Shown here piece after piece: positions 43,086 to 54,489 of a DNA stretch of 64,000 bases (positions are counted from its first letter, which is position 1; each line of letters starts with the position of its first letter). The notes under the pieces were generated by a model. It was given only the letters and a program-made list of their open reading frames with translations. It did no database searches and was not told the DNA's origin. The position numbers were made by a program, and so were the translations under genes. The stretch lies in contig OZ029916.1 in the NCBI GenBank assembly GCA_964023275.1, positions 45,975,304 to 46,039,303 on the forward strand, read 5' to 3'. The stretch comes from Norana najaformis. Its lineage: Eukaryota; Annelida; Clitellata; Crassiclitellata; Hormogastridae.

Positions 43086-46000
43086 TCACAGTTTGTCACT
43101 GCCCGCTCCCGGTGGTCCGATCAACTGAACGTAGTTCTCAGGGTAGAGACCGATGCGACCGTCTTTGCACCCCGTGCACCAACCCTGGTCGTCACGATCC
43201 CTGAGTTTGATGAAGACATCACCTGCAATTAAAAAAAGAAAACGTAAACTATAATGTAAATACGAATTTGTACAGCACTGCTTCAAGAGAAACTCCTCAG
43301 AGGTGGTCCCAAGTCTCAACCTGATAACATAAGACCACATCAGTGCATTTCCTGGTGAACTTTTATGACCTAACCTAATCTAATGACTTCTGTAGCACCA
43401 TTATCATAATGCACAATTGGACTAAATGGATTTCTAAAAGGCTTAACTTTAGAATTTGTTGGCTCAACAGTGGTTAGTCAGCTACAATTAATCGGATTAA
43501 TTAATCAGTTACAATTACAATAGTCCTTGGGTCAACAAATCACTTTAAAGTTAAGGGTTTAGGTTTAAACTCTTAATTTTGTTGATGGAAAATCTTTGGT
43601 GATATATAGCAGTGCTTTAATGAGGTACTGACAGGTGCTATATTAAGTGTATCATAACATACTGTACATACTTCTATGCTTCTAGGGAATTTCATAACAG
43701 ACACGTAAACAAGTTTGTTACCTTTACTTCTGTGCTTCTAAGAAATTTCAATGCAGCCATGTAAACAAGTCTGTTGCCTTTACTTTTATATTTCTGAGGA
43801 GTTTCTACAGGGGCAAGTAAACAAGTCTGTTACCAATACCTTCGCCTTTAACCAAAACAACAACATCCCAGATGGCAGAAGTGTAAACAAGATTTACGAA
43901 CAAAACAGCAGAGCACAACAGAGCATAAAGCATACAACAAAAAAGCTTATGACAAAAACAAAATGACAAAAAGACAAAATGACAAAAAGACGGAAAACAA
44001 AACAACAAATCCACCTCGAACGGCACAATTGCCCTGACCTGCTTCAAACGAGAGTTCGTCGCCCTCCTGTCCTTCGTAGCTGAACAGCGCCTTCACATGG
44101 ACCCCGGTTGCCGGGGACAACGCCGCCCCAACATGGCAGTCATCCTGAAGGGCGGTGTTGTCATACTCTTCCCAATCATCCTCACCAAACGGATTCTGGC
44201 TGAAATCCAAAACAAAGAAACTGGAGCTACATAAATCAGCTATAAACACAACACACGTCAATACCAGAAGGTAATAACAGAAGAATACCAGACTGTGTTT
44301 TCTCTTCTTAGTCCTGGGTTCAAACCCTGTTGCAACGTATGAAACTGATGATTGCATTCAGATCAACAACAACAGTATCTTCTAAATATTCCTTTCCCCG
44401 GATCTCTCATTTCTCCACTAGGTCCTCTGACTGCCTTTCTCTTGCTGTGAATACTCGAATGAACACTCATCTTGGCAGAAGGGTTTTCTCTAGTGCTGTC
44501 CCAAAACTCAGGAATACACTTTCACAATCCGTTCGCTCTGCTGAGCTTATTATCATACATTTATATATTATTTAGATATCTAAATACAGACATTTTATTT
44601 AAGTGCTATATAAAAGGTTTTGTCATGTTTACCTCTGGACTAAGGCCGATGTTGGACGGCAGTCATTTGCGCGTTCGTTCAGTGCAGACGAAGTGTTGAG
44701 GGTGGCAGGCAGTGGTGGAGTGCGACTGTTGGTCGGAGCAGTGAGCGGGTCGCTCTTCTGAACTGCCGTTAGCATGACGCCGTCACCAATGCCGCTGATG
44801 TAGGCGCTCTTGGTCTTCTCCTTGCGGGAGATGCTGTGAAACTCCGTCAAGTATTCCTAAACAGTCCAAACCAAATGTCAAAGGATTAGTACTTTCAGAA
44901 GCCGTTAGCGGAGGAAACACCAGCTGCTTTATTGGGACTTCACCGCCACGCCCTCCAGCGAGGAAACCCATCAGTTTCCCAGGACACTTTGCCACCATGC
45001 CCTCCAACAACGAAATGCGATTTGCTTTTCTGAGACTTCACCATAATGCCCTTCCACGAGGAAATGCCATTTACTTTTCCAGGACTTCACCAGCATACTC
45101 TAAGCCCCCTAGAGAGGGCACTACAGACAATGCTTGTATTGTGTGCTCAGGCACTGCTTTTAAACCCACTCTGTTGTCCTAAATACTAGGGGGAAATTTT
45201 TAAACAAATATATCTACAAAAGATTGAGCCCTTGTACCTCACCCATTTACTTCCTCGGGTACTCGTGCCCACAATGTCCCCAAATCGCTGTAAGAGGCGC
45301 TGTATATTTTGACAAATACAATACAATGCAATACAGCTGTCTTGGGATATAGACGTGAGGTTTGGTTTCTTTTCCAACACCTCTCCATCTGTGTCCGGTG
45401 CCACAATGTTGTCACCCTCAAAGACACCTCTGCAGATATCCCAAAACAATTGGGACAAGGCCTGAGTTTCAGAAGAACTGTTCACACATACTTCTAACCT
45501 AATTTTACAATCTCAAGAGATCTTTCCTAATCTGAGAAAAAATTTACAGAAATAATAACAGTGGAGGGAGGATTAGGAGCAAGAAGTAAACTGAAGTCAA
45601 GGTCTAGCAGAACGTCAGTCTGCACAATTTCAGCATGACTCTTTGACCTTGAAGGATGACTAAATCTGCCACTGATAAGAAAAATGATAATCATAAGAAT
45701 AACAACATTACTAATAATAGTGTTAGTATCATTTATAACTGATATGCCCCGGCCTTCAACAGATAAGCCGTGGCCTTCAACAGCAAAGCCTTGGCCTTCA
45801 ACAGGAAAGCCCTGGCTTTCAACAGATAAGCCCTGGCCTTCAACATGTAAGCCCTATCCTTCAACAGGTAAGTCCTGGTCTTTGCACGACCCTTAGACAC
45901 CAAAACAGTACCAGACCACCACAACCTTATGGAATGCACAGCCTGGCAAAAACAAAGTCCAATTTGGTGCCATACAAATTTTACCAATACATCACACTAC

Positions 46001-49000
46001 CCTTATTTGTCAGCCCTTATTTCCTCCATCCCTTCCATGCATACATTTAAGGTACTCTCCCCACAAACAAAAGCGATTATAACAACCTTCTACCATCTTA
46101 ACTCCACCACTCATGCAGTTACAGCCGCTACAGATTTACACGTATAATTCATGTACAGTAAAGCCTTAAAGAAAAGCAGGTTAAAGGTAATCAAAATTGT
46201 AAACATTGCATCTCTTCAGCACTGACAGATGCAGTAACGGTAACCAGCTCATAACAAGACTAACTGGTTACTCTGACCCAAGGAATTTCTTGTTTGTTCA
46301 TTCATTCATTCATTCATTCATTCAGAGCATTTAATTTAGTGCCCCTTCAAAATATCTACTCAGAGAAGCTCACACAGGATCACGACCAGGTGTTTGTTGA
46401 TAATGCAATCAGCATCTAGGCAGTTTTACAGTTCGTGTTCATCAATAATTAAAAGATAAAAAGATAACAATAAAATCCTTGTATATAAGCTTCTGTGTAT
46501 ACAAGTGTGGTCTTCGGGTTTGATGTAAAATATTGAGAATACACAATTACCAGTGTATGGTTGGATATTCAGAACATATATATAGGCAGAATGGATATAA
46601 AATAAATCCAAATTTAACTATCGTAGTTGGAACGGATATAAGATATTCAGAATTTATACCATAATCAATATAAGATATGCAGAATAGATATTAGACATTC
46701 TGGGTAGCCAGAATGGATATCACAGTCACAGCAGATATAAAATATCCAGACATAAAATATCCAGTTACAAAATATCCAGATATTTTATGTCTGGATAAAA
46801 TATCCAGACATAAAATATCCAGATATAAAATATCCAGACATAAAATATGCAGATACAAAATATCCAGATATAAAATATCCAGACATAAAATATCCAGATA
46901 TAAAATATCCAGACATAAAATATGCAGATACAAAATATCCAGATATAAAATATCCAGACATAAAATATCCAGATATAAAATATCCAGACATAAAATATGC
47001 AGATACAAAATATCCAGATATAAAATATCCAGATATAAAATATCCAGATATAAAATGCTTGGTAGTAGAACACAGACTCATTGGCAGAGGAAAATCATGC
47101 ATGCATTGATTGCAAAAGAGGAGTCATTTAGTCACAAAACATCCAAAAGAAATTCATTTCCCCTAGCAAGAGAGCCACCACCCATCCAGCAGTAAGCAAG
47201 CAGGACAGATGAGCAACTGTTCTGATGATTTACAGGAGTGGCAGCGACAGCACCCGAAGAACTGAATTCTTCGTGGTACTTGGCGGTTGAAATCTTCCTC
47301 AGGGTGATGTTGCTTCCTGTTGGAACATCGGCGCATTTCTTGTGGGAAATGTCCAACAGTTCAGGAGTGTGGTCCTGCCAAGTGCAACTTGTAATGTAAT
47401 ATGATGTAAATGAAAATTTATTACTGTAAGTGCAATTTGAAATTTGTATAGTGCCTCTTCAAGATAAACTCATCAGAGGCACTTTCTGTGCTAACGATGT
47501 TAAATGTCATTAAGAACCGAACATTCATCCATTAGTAAACATTGCTCAGATGACTAGAAGAATCACTGGCTGCAAATTCACGCACACACGCTAAGCCCAA
47601 CCAACAGGTTCCCAACTAGAATTGAATGATGATGGCATGTTTGGAGTTTCTGAAGAACATAGGCCTGACGAGCCTTCCAAAATCTGAAAAACTGAACATT
47701 CATTCAACTGTGTTCCAATTTTAGATTTGCTGAATCTGTGCATATAATAAGTGCTTTAAATAAATAAATAAAATTAAATTAAAGTTATCCATGAAAGAAG
47801 ACGTAACTGACCTCAAAGGTTGGCCACGCCATCGGCATGTCCACTCCGTGGTGGAGAGACCACCATTTCAAGTCTTCTGACGAGTCCAGCTCACTGATGT
47901 TCTTCTTGAACTGAGAGTAAATCTCGGCAATGCTGTTAAGAGCAAGCAAAACACAACATTGCATTTTTGGGCAACCCAAGCACATCCAGGGACCAGCAGG
48001 GTATTACATAGTCTTAAAAATCATGGCCACCACTCTGAAAGAAGAACTTTAAATGGTTTCACGATCAACATTAACAAACTCTAACTTAATGTGAAAATTT
48101 CCAACATGAAAGCATACTTAAAATGTGTCGTGACAAATCAGAGAAAAATTAAAATATTTAGCCTTATCTTAATTCTATCGTCTCATCTGATCTAATCTAA
48201 TCTAATGACTTCTATAGCACCATCATCACAATGAATCAACTGATGGATCCTTCAAGTGAAATTATAACAATCCATTTGAAAAGCCTGGACCAAACCCTAC
48301 AGTTCAGGGAAACCAAAAATTAGGTGCGTAACCAAGTTGAAACAGATGAGTCTTAAATTTCGACCTGAATGACGTTAGAGAACTCAGATCTGACAGACTG
48401 AACAGACCTGGCCAGTGAATTCAAAAAGCTTAAGACTAGCTACCGAGAACGCCCAAGTGTCCAACAAAGGTCTAGTGCAAGCACACACAAGCTGACGTGA
48501 ACAAAAATAGTCAGTAACTTCTAATGTGCCAATATCAAATGCACAAGGCATCAACCGTTGGTGCACCAAAGCCAAACTGCAATTAGGTCAACATCCAGAA
48601 GGTCAGTCCACAATAGCAAGGAGCAGAGATTGGGCAGCTGAGTTAAATATTATATTTTATTGACTAAAAGAAAGATTTTAAACTTCTCATACTCGTCATC
48701 CTTCTTACTGTTATCCCCATCTTCTCCAACGAACCTTTTGTTCTGCGTCAGGTCAAGACAGGCATGGAGGTCGTAGAGAACCTTCTTGAAGAACTTGAGT
48801 CGTCTTTCTTCGAACTCCTGTGTCCGGTTGTAGACCTCCGTCATGTCCTCCACATACTTTGCATTATATGCGTTCAGCTCCGTCAGCGACTGCTCGTACC
48901 TGACCTTCGTGACCTCTGCGTCCTTCCGACATTTCTCGACCTTCTCATGAAATTTCTTTAACTGGTGTTTGTCAAACAAACAAGAAAAGTCGTCGGAAAA

Positions 49001-51420
49001 ACAACAACAGAATCCAGCCAACAATATGAATGGCCAGAATGGGTTTAAAAATTGTTTGAAACTAAAGCAATGCCCAGTTATGTTGCCCTGATTCATCAGA
49101 AGAAAAATGTTGCTTCATACCTATGGCTGCCGAGTGTCAGCCATAGGTACAAAGCAACTTTATTTTCTTGGCCTTGGCATATAAAAAAGACGGACAGTCC
49201 TCTCCCTTGCCACCCAATCTTCCCACCCTCACTGTACAGTCAGTGTACTCATTCATTTTTTAGCCAAGTTCACTATCGGACTTTTGTGGAAAAGAAATCT
49301 TGGAATATCTTCTTTGCTGATGGGGATTTGAACCCCACCCAACCTCTGGGTTGGCAGTCCAGCACACTAACCGCTAGATTATCGTGTATCTCTCGCTCAT
49401 AAATATTTTGCATGTTTATGAGCCAAATAACATTTACCATTCCTTTAATAAGAATGACAGAGCATCATAAATACAGTAGAAAGCTACTTCTGTGGTGCCT
49501 TGAAGTAAAGTACCCCATATCCCATAAGTGAGATGTAGGGGAGGTGCTCATTCCCTTTTCTGAGGCCCGTAAGCCGGCAATTTTGTCACTGAAATCAACA
49601 TACATTTAGTTCTCTTTCATCAGGGCTGTAAGCACTTCCTGAAGAGGCTTTATATAAATTTACTGAACGTACAGAATGAAAAGGAGTGCTGCAGTCTTTT
49701 CTACCTGATCTGCTGACACTTCGGAGCTGTTACGAGCATTGTTCTCTTGATTGGATGCTGTCTTTTCTAGCTTGCAGGCCAAGTGATAATCCTTCTTGCA
49801 CTTGAGGACCTTCGCAAGCCGCTTGCTCCACGGCTTCTGAGCCTTAAAAAATGCTCAGCTAATATCATATAAGTCAGAAAAATACACCAACCAAACTGAA
49901 AATCACTAAAACGTGAACAATGAATTGCAAGATAACCAGAAACACAGACCATTCATAGCTGTTCACATCTTTCTGCTCTTAAAAGAACTTTGAACACCAC
50001 TTAGGCAGCGCTTTTGTGAGGTACCTAAAAGGAGCTACATTAAGCGTCTGGATAAATACAAACAATTAAGTACATACAAGCATACAAAAATACATAAATA
50101 CATACATACACACATACATACATACATACATCATACATATATAAATATATACACACATACATACATCAACAAACAGATAAACAAGTAAGAAACTGAAGTT
50201 TTATGTTTTTTCCGCTTGTGTCTGATGTAAACAAATTACATCACCTGAAAACAGAAATTTAAATCACATGAGACATGTGACACCCAGAAAACATGTCACG
50301 CAAACAAATATATGCCACATAAACTAAACTCATGGAACAGCTCAGCACACCATAAAATGACAAAAGGCGACTCAAAGAGGACAACACATCATGTCAAAGA
50401 GAAAATCCTCTGCTGGCAGCTAGAGGCAGCTGACTTCATCCTATCAAAAAAAAACTAGAAAAAACCAGAACTAACATTATTATAGTTCATTACATTATAT
50501 ACATATATACACATACATATACAGACATTACATTAGTTCTTGGTCAGTTTCTAGCTCTAATCTAATCCAATGACTTCTGTAGTGCCATTATTATAATGTC
50601 CAAGGCATCAATTGATGGTTGCTTCAAGCGAAATTGTAATCAAAATCATAATCCATTGGAGAAGCTAGGTCGAATTCTTGTAGGTCAGAGAAATCAGACG
50701 TTTGGCCACGATGTGCAAGCAAGTTGAAACAGATGAGTGTTAAGTTTAAACATGAATGACATCACAGAACTGACAGAACGAAATGAACTTGGCAGCGAAT
50801 TCCAAAGCCATGGACAAGCAACTGAGAAAGCTTTAGAACCCAACACTGTTCTGGTACGAGGGACAACAACAGTTTCAGGTTCAAAGAGGCCAAGCCAAGA
50901 CATTGTAATTGCAATCATTGTAATTATAATATATATATTTATATAATTGTAATCAGAAATCTGTAAAGCACTGCTTCAAGACATTGTAATTACAATCATT
51001 GTAATTATAATATATATATTTATATAACTGTAATCAGAAATCTGTAAAGCACTGCTTCAAGAGAAACTGACCAGAGATGCTAGTCTAAATGAAGGTAAAG
51101 TTCACGTAGAATAAAGTCAACCAATCAAGTCAATCAGTAAGAAAAAGTGCTCAGATAACAAGAAAAGTCACCACTGGCTAGCTCCAAGACACATGCCAAA
51201 CCCAATCACTGGATTCCCATCCAGTTGATGTCTTGTTCAGAGTTCCTGGACTGGAGATGTAACATAATGTAACATGGAATATATACATATATATATATAA
51301 CATCCATATATATATATAATATATATTCCTTGTATATAACAAGGAATATATATATATATATATACCTGGTTAGTTTCTCATGAAGCAGTGCTTTACAGAT
51401 TTCTGATTACAATTATATAA

Positions 51421-51480
<60 letters not shown>

Positions 51481-53286
51481 CCACTACCTTCTTGAACTCA
51501 TCTTCAAACGTCTTGGCCTCCTTGCATCCACCAACCATTTGCTTCTTGTAGTTGTCGTTGCGCCACTCCTTAACCTTTGCCTGGACATCGCTCAACAGGT
51601 GGTCCTTGATTGACAGGTGGACGTCCCCCATCTGATCCGCCTCATCCAGCGCTTTCTTCCACGTCGCTTTGTTCGTTCCATATTCTGGTCCTGGAAAAAC
51701 AGCCAACATCATCTCAAGACTCAAAGACACACGACCATCAATAAAATGTATGTCTGCATAAGTATGCAGGGCCTTTCAGAGATTCAGAGACGTCTCAGTC
51801 TCAACATATGCTGTCATGAGCCTACTAATTTGCCGTAGAGAATTATAATATAAAAGTGAGAAATAATTATTATTAATAATTAATACATAACAACTTTATT
51901 CAAAATCTGATGCCCCTACTCTGTGTGAGGCCTGGGCCAAAATGACCCTGCTGGCCCTTCTCATATATACCCTGTATGTATGTACGTATGTAGGTATGGA
52001 TGGAAGGTTATATGTATGTAAAAAGATACTAAGTATAGCGCCTTATAAGTAACTTTCTAGTCTTAAGTTTAGATTCAGGTCTAAACTTATGACTCATCTG
52101 CAGGGCCCAACCTAATTTATGATTACACCCACGTGATACGGATCACGTAATTGCAACCCTTCAGTGCGATCAGAAACTTTTTTGAAATGTGGTAATTTTG
52201 GTATTTTATAGCATTTTTTTGCCAATTTTTCAATCTCTGTCCGACGCTAAACTGGCTAACCTGATCCCCATTGCTAAGAAGGCCATGTAGTAGACTGTTG
52301 TTAGTCTATTCGTGACTAATGATTTATGAAACTGTGATTGTCACCAAGTGCTAACTGACAGTGTAATCAGCCGGCTGCCTTTCCATTAAAACAGCTTATC
52401 ACATCTCTAATTAGAATTTTGCCTTGACTGTTTCATTTCAGGTGTGATGCAACGAAAAGGTGCGATGAATGTGGGTAGTTAAACCTCCGTGAAATTTGAG
52501 TTTTTTGGAAAAAACGACACTTTTTAATGAATTTCATGGGCCCTGCTCATCTGCTTCAACTTGCTTATCCACAGTTGCACGACTTCTAGTTTCTCTGACC
52601 TACCGAATTTTGCTGGGTTTCTCCAACAGATTACAACATTTAGCTACAGTTTCACTTAATGCTACCATCGACTGATGTCTTGTGCATTATGATAGCGGCG
52701 CTATAGTAATCATTAGATTAGATTAGATCAAAGTGCTGCACATATGGCTATCTAACTGATCTAAGTGCAGGAAACTTAAGGTAAACACACCAGTGGCATC
52801 ACCGATCGCATATCCAATGAAACCCACAGGTAACTCTGTCTTTGGCAGGCACAGAAAAAAACTGCTTCATAACGAGTTTGTGTTATAAAGTGTTCTTTTC
52901 TAAAGCTCGCTTAAGTTTGGATCCATTTACCCAACCGTGATATATCAGAATCTGTATTGTAATGAATCATGTTGTAAGAAGGGTCTGGTGTACACATGCT
53001 TCTACAGTTTAAGTTCTTGTAATAGCAGACGCTTGGCTTGATTTTACTAAAACAACATGGCATTGAACAAATGCTTGCCTTTCTCGAAGCTATCATTCCA
53101 CTTCTTTGCCCATCCCTTGAGCCTCTTTGCATACTCCTTCTCGATGTCCGCTCGCTCCTGAATCAGTTTCATTAACTCATTGCACATCTGCAGTCCATCT
53201 TCTGTACGCTTGACCGTTGTTTTAAAGCTGTCCACTTCCCAGAAACTGTCGCTGTTCGGGGTAATTACTTCGTCCTGGACCGACAT
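43086..53286 (-). CDS. PACSIN: PACSIN/syndapin, F-BAR and SH3 endocytic adaptor
   Basis: Nine coding exons on the minus strand: 53286-53079, 51690-51488, 49842-49705, 48961-48735, 47932-47812, 47374-47234, 44856-44633, 44199-44039, 43222-43086. Phases agree; 519 aa with exon 6, 472 aa without it. The F-BAR domain (about residues 10-300) shows SDSFWEVDSFKTTVKRTEDG, ERADIEKEYAKRL, GWAKKW and WKKALDEADQMGDVHL. An NPF motif (QNPFGEDDWEE, about 423) would bind EHD proteins. The SH3 domain (about 454-513) has ALFSYEGQEGDELSFEAG, DDQGWCTG, RIGLYPENYVQLI. Syndapins bend membranes and bind dynamin and N-WASP; that is family knowledge. The start chosen is MSVQDEV at 53286. A likely acceptor about 32 bp upstream implies a 5' UTR exon. 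Intron 1 has a GC donor (aaag|gcaagc). Confidence 0.95.
43660..43835. repeat. 56-bp tandem repeat, three copies
   Basis: gtaaacaagt recurs at 43705, 43761 and 43817, exactly 56 bp apart. It is flanked each time by gttacctttacttctgtgct and a ttctaaga-aatttca-like segment. It lies in the last PACSIN intron. Confidence 0.85.
44330..44575 (+). mobile_element. LINE reverse-transcriptase C-terminal fragment
   Basis: The + strand reads MNTHLGRRVFSSAVPKLRN then TLSQSVRSAEL, the common end of non-LTR reverse transcriptases (RAFS-A-P-LWN-LP pattern). It is in PACSIN intron 7, antisense to the gene, and heavily truncated. Confidence 0.7.
44905..45105. repeat. Degenerate tandem repeat of about 50 bp
   Basis: Four imperfect units with gaggaaac/aatgcc-attt, gctttt-ctgaggacttcacc and a-catgccctcca, in PACSIN intron 6. 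Confidence 0.75.
45740..45888. repeat. 21-bp minisatellite
   Basis: About seven units of ccttcaacagataagccctgg. As 21 is divisible by three, the array is open as PSTDKPW-type heptapeptides on the + strand and a matching frame on the minus strand. PACSIN intron 6; no sign of real coding use. Confidence 0.92.
46560..47056. repeat. 15-bp satellite-like array with 75-bp higher-order unit
   Basis: Core unit aaaatatccagatat (15 bp). From about 46830 the units follow a fixed order of five variants (one with tgcag, one with atacaaa), so the pattern repeats every 75 bp three times (46829, 46904, 46979). A flanking degenerate zone 46560-46735 uses gaatggatata-like units. An internal inversion near 46773-46800 creates a palindrome around atattttatgtctgg. 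PACSIN intron 6. Confidence 0.93.
47440..47660. repeat. Dispersed repeat, family E
   Basis: tagtgcctcttcaagataaa, then ctcatcagaggcactttctg, ttgctcagatgactagaaga and a ggttcccaactagaattgaa segment. It matches 51035-51255; partial copies lie at 14270 and 43275. Just left of PACSIN exon 5's upstream intron. Confidence 0.6.
48181..48450 (-). repeat. 5'-truncated LINE, family L-A
   Basis: Starts (tctaa)n, then gacttctatagcaccatcat, gaaaagcctggaccaaaccc and agatgagtcttaaatttcga. The minus strand encodes LLDTWAFSVASLKLFEF, a degraded C-terminal RT remnant. A related, more diverged tail follows at 48505-48600. PACSIN intron. Confidence 0.7.
49125..49400 (-). mobile_element. tRNA-derived SINE, family B (longest copy)
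   Basis: ttggccttggcatataaaaa, tcttcccaccctcactgtac, gtgtactcattcatttttta. Then gggatttgaaccccacccaa and ctaaccgctagattatcgtg read on the minus strand as an A box (TAGCGGTTAG) and a B box (GGTTCAAATCC). PACSIN intron 3. Confidence 0.78.
50085..50170. repeat. CATA microsatellite
   Basis: Interrupted (cata)n/(ata)n tract in PACSIN intron 2. Confidence 0.85.
50553..50910 (-). mobile_element. 5'-truncated LINE, family L-A (best coding remnant)
   Basis: 3' end: taatctaatccaatgacttc then tgtagtgcc. The minus strand from 50918 encodes VVVPRTRTVLGSKAFSVACP, WLWNSLPSSFRSVSSV and KLNTHLFQLA, the standard C-terminus of Jockey/CR1/L2-type reverse transcriptase, uninterrupted to about 50700. PACSIN intron 2, same strand as the gene. 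Confidence 0.85.
50899..51060. repeat. 81-bp tandem duplication
   Basis: gacattgtaattgcaatcat...gcactgcttcaa at 50899-50979 is repeated almost perfectly at 50980-51060. The second copy leads into a family E repeat. Confidence 0.92.
51366..51479. repeat. Inverted repeat arm plus (AT)n beside PACSIN exon 2
   Basis: 51366-51430 is the reverse complement of the block ending the 81-bp units (tgtaatcagaaatctgtaaa, gcactgcttcaagagaaac). It is followed by about 27 AT dinucleotides to 51479. The PACSIN exon 2 donor is at 51487, so on the minus strand the AT tract begins about 8 bases into the intron. Confidence 0.9.
52540..52730 (+). repeat. LINE 3' end, family L-A
   Basis: gacttctagtttctctgacc, ttttgctgggtttctccaac, accatcgactgatgtcttgt, then gcgctatagtaatcattaga with ATTAGATTAGATC. 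PACSIN intron 1. Confidence 0.75.
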
Positions 53287-54028
53287 CTTGAAGTTTGAAA
53301 TGCTCTCACAGAACTGTTCAAACTTTAATTGAAATGAAATCCTTTGCACGCTGAAGATAATCAAAATTTTTCTGGGAAATTGGTTAATTCGTTCTGGAAT
53401 TCAGAATATGATAAAAATTCAATCAAGTGTCAGACTGAACTCCAAGGCTGTGTTCGCTACAAGTTGTACAACCCTAAAAAGAAAACAGTAAAAATAAATG
53501 TTGACATTGGTCTACCATGTGAAAACTATAGTACAATAAATGCACTCATTTGCTCACTCAATCATTCATATAGTCATATTCGAGATACCTACACATTGAA
53601 TAAACGTTGACACTGATTTACCATCGGAGAATAACAGCATAATTCATTCGTCCGCTCATTCGTTTAGAAGCACCATTTCAAGATTCCAAAATATCTACCA
53701 GAACAACTTTCAGCCCCAGTGAAAGAGAAATTTTTTATGTATACTCCAGTGATATAAAATCTGGTCTCTTGATGACTGACATATACTCTGGCTCTGTACT
53801 CTGGATACTGACATTAACTCTAGTATCTGTCTTAGGTAGACTTTACTTCTTACTTACTGCAACAGTTATGAAACTTCCCACAGACTTAAAACAATCACTA
53901 ACAAGACTAGGCAAGCACATCAGAAACTCCTACTTATCAGCCCTATTAGCAAACTGTGCGTCAGCAGAGAGTTGTTACAGCAGCCTGTATTAATCACAGC
54001 AATATTAATAACAACTCAACAGTCACAA

Positions 54029-54057
54029 TAACAACTCAAATGTCCGTTGAGTTGTTA
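54029..54057. other. Perfect 11-bp hairpin
   Basis: taacaactcaa, a 7-base spacer atgtccg, then ttgagttgtta. The element is isolated, next to a second caactcaac at about 54011. Confidence 0.8.
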
Positions 54058-54084
54058 AGAAACCCGTTACGCTAATTATTAATC

Positions 54085-54295
54085 CTATCCTGATTCCTTC
54101 TCTTCTCCTTATCTTTCTTGCCACTCCAATTCCAAACACAATCCAACTAGCCATCGGTCCGACATAACACCTTAATCTCTGGAACTTGACCTGAAACTTA
54201 ACCCAACCATACCTGCCTCAAAGATATTGTTTTGACTGAGCACATGTGGATCAGCTGGTTCTCACATCTTAGCTTTTTTGACACTGAAGAAAACC
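54085..54295 (+). repeat. LINE tail, family L-B
   Basis: cttctcttctccttatcttt, ggaacttgacctgaaactta and attgttttgactgagcacat follow the L-B order in the opposite orientation to 54490-54825. The two could pair as an inverted repeat. Confidence 0.5.
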
Positions 54296-54430
54296 TACCT
54301 ACCTACCTATCTACCGACCTACCCACCACCACCACTAACCACCTACCTACCTACCTACCTACCTACATGCATAAATAAATAAATAAATAAATACACACAT
54401 ATGTACCTACCTACCTACCTACCTATCTCA
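54296..54430. repeat. CCTA microsatellite
   Basis: (ctac)n/(ccta)n with an internal (aaat)n stretch near 54372-54392. Confidence 0.92.
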
Positions 54431-54489
54431 TGGATTCGATTCAAGATCCTCATACTTGGACAATCTACAGTGGCTGGCACTGCGCCGGC

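Noticed and set aside
45684..45987. PSTDKPW-type repeat protein on + and LLKARAY-type on -
   Set aside because: Product of a 21-bp minisatellite; neither frame extends beyond the array in a protein-like way.
46691..47195. Long repetitive open frames on both strands, up to 160 codons
   Set aside because: They arise from a 15-bp repeat whose length is divisible by three, lying in a PACSIN intron; no splice or codon evidence for coding.
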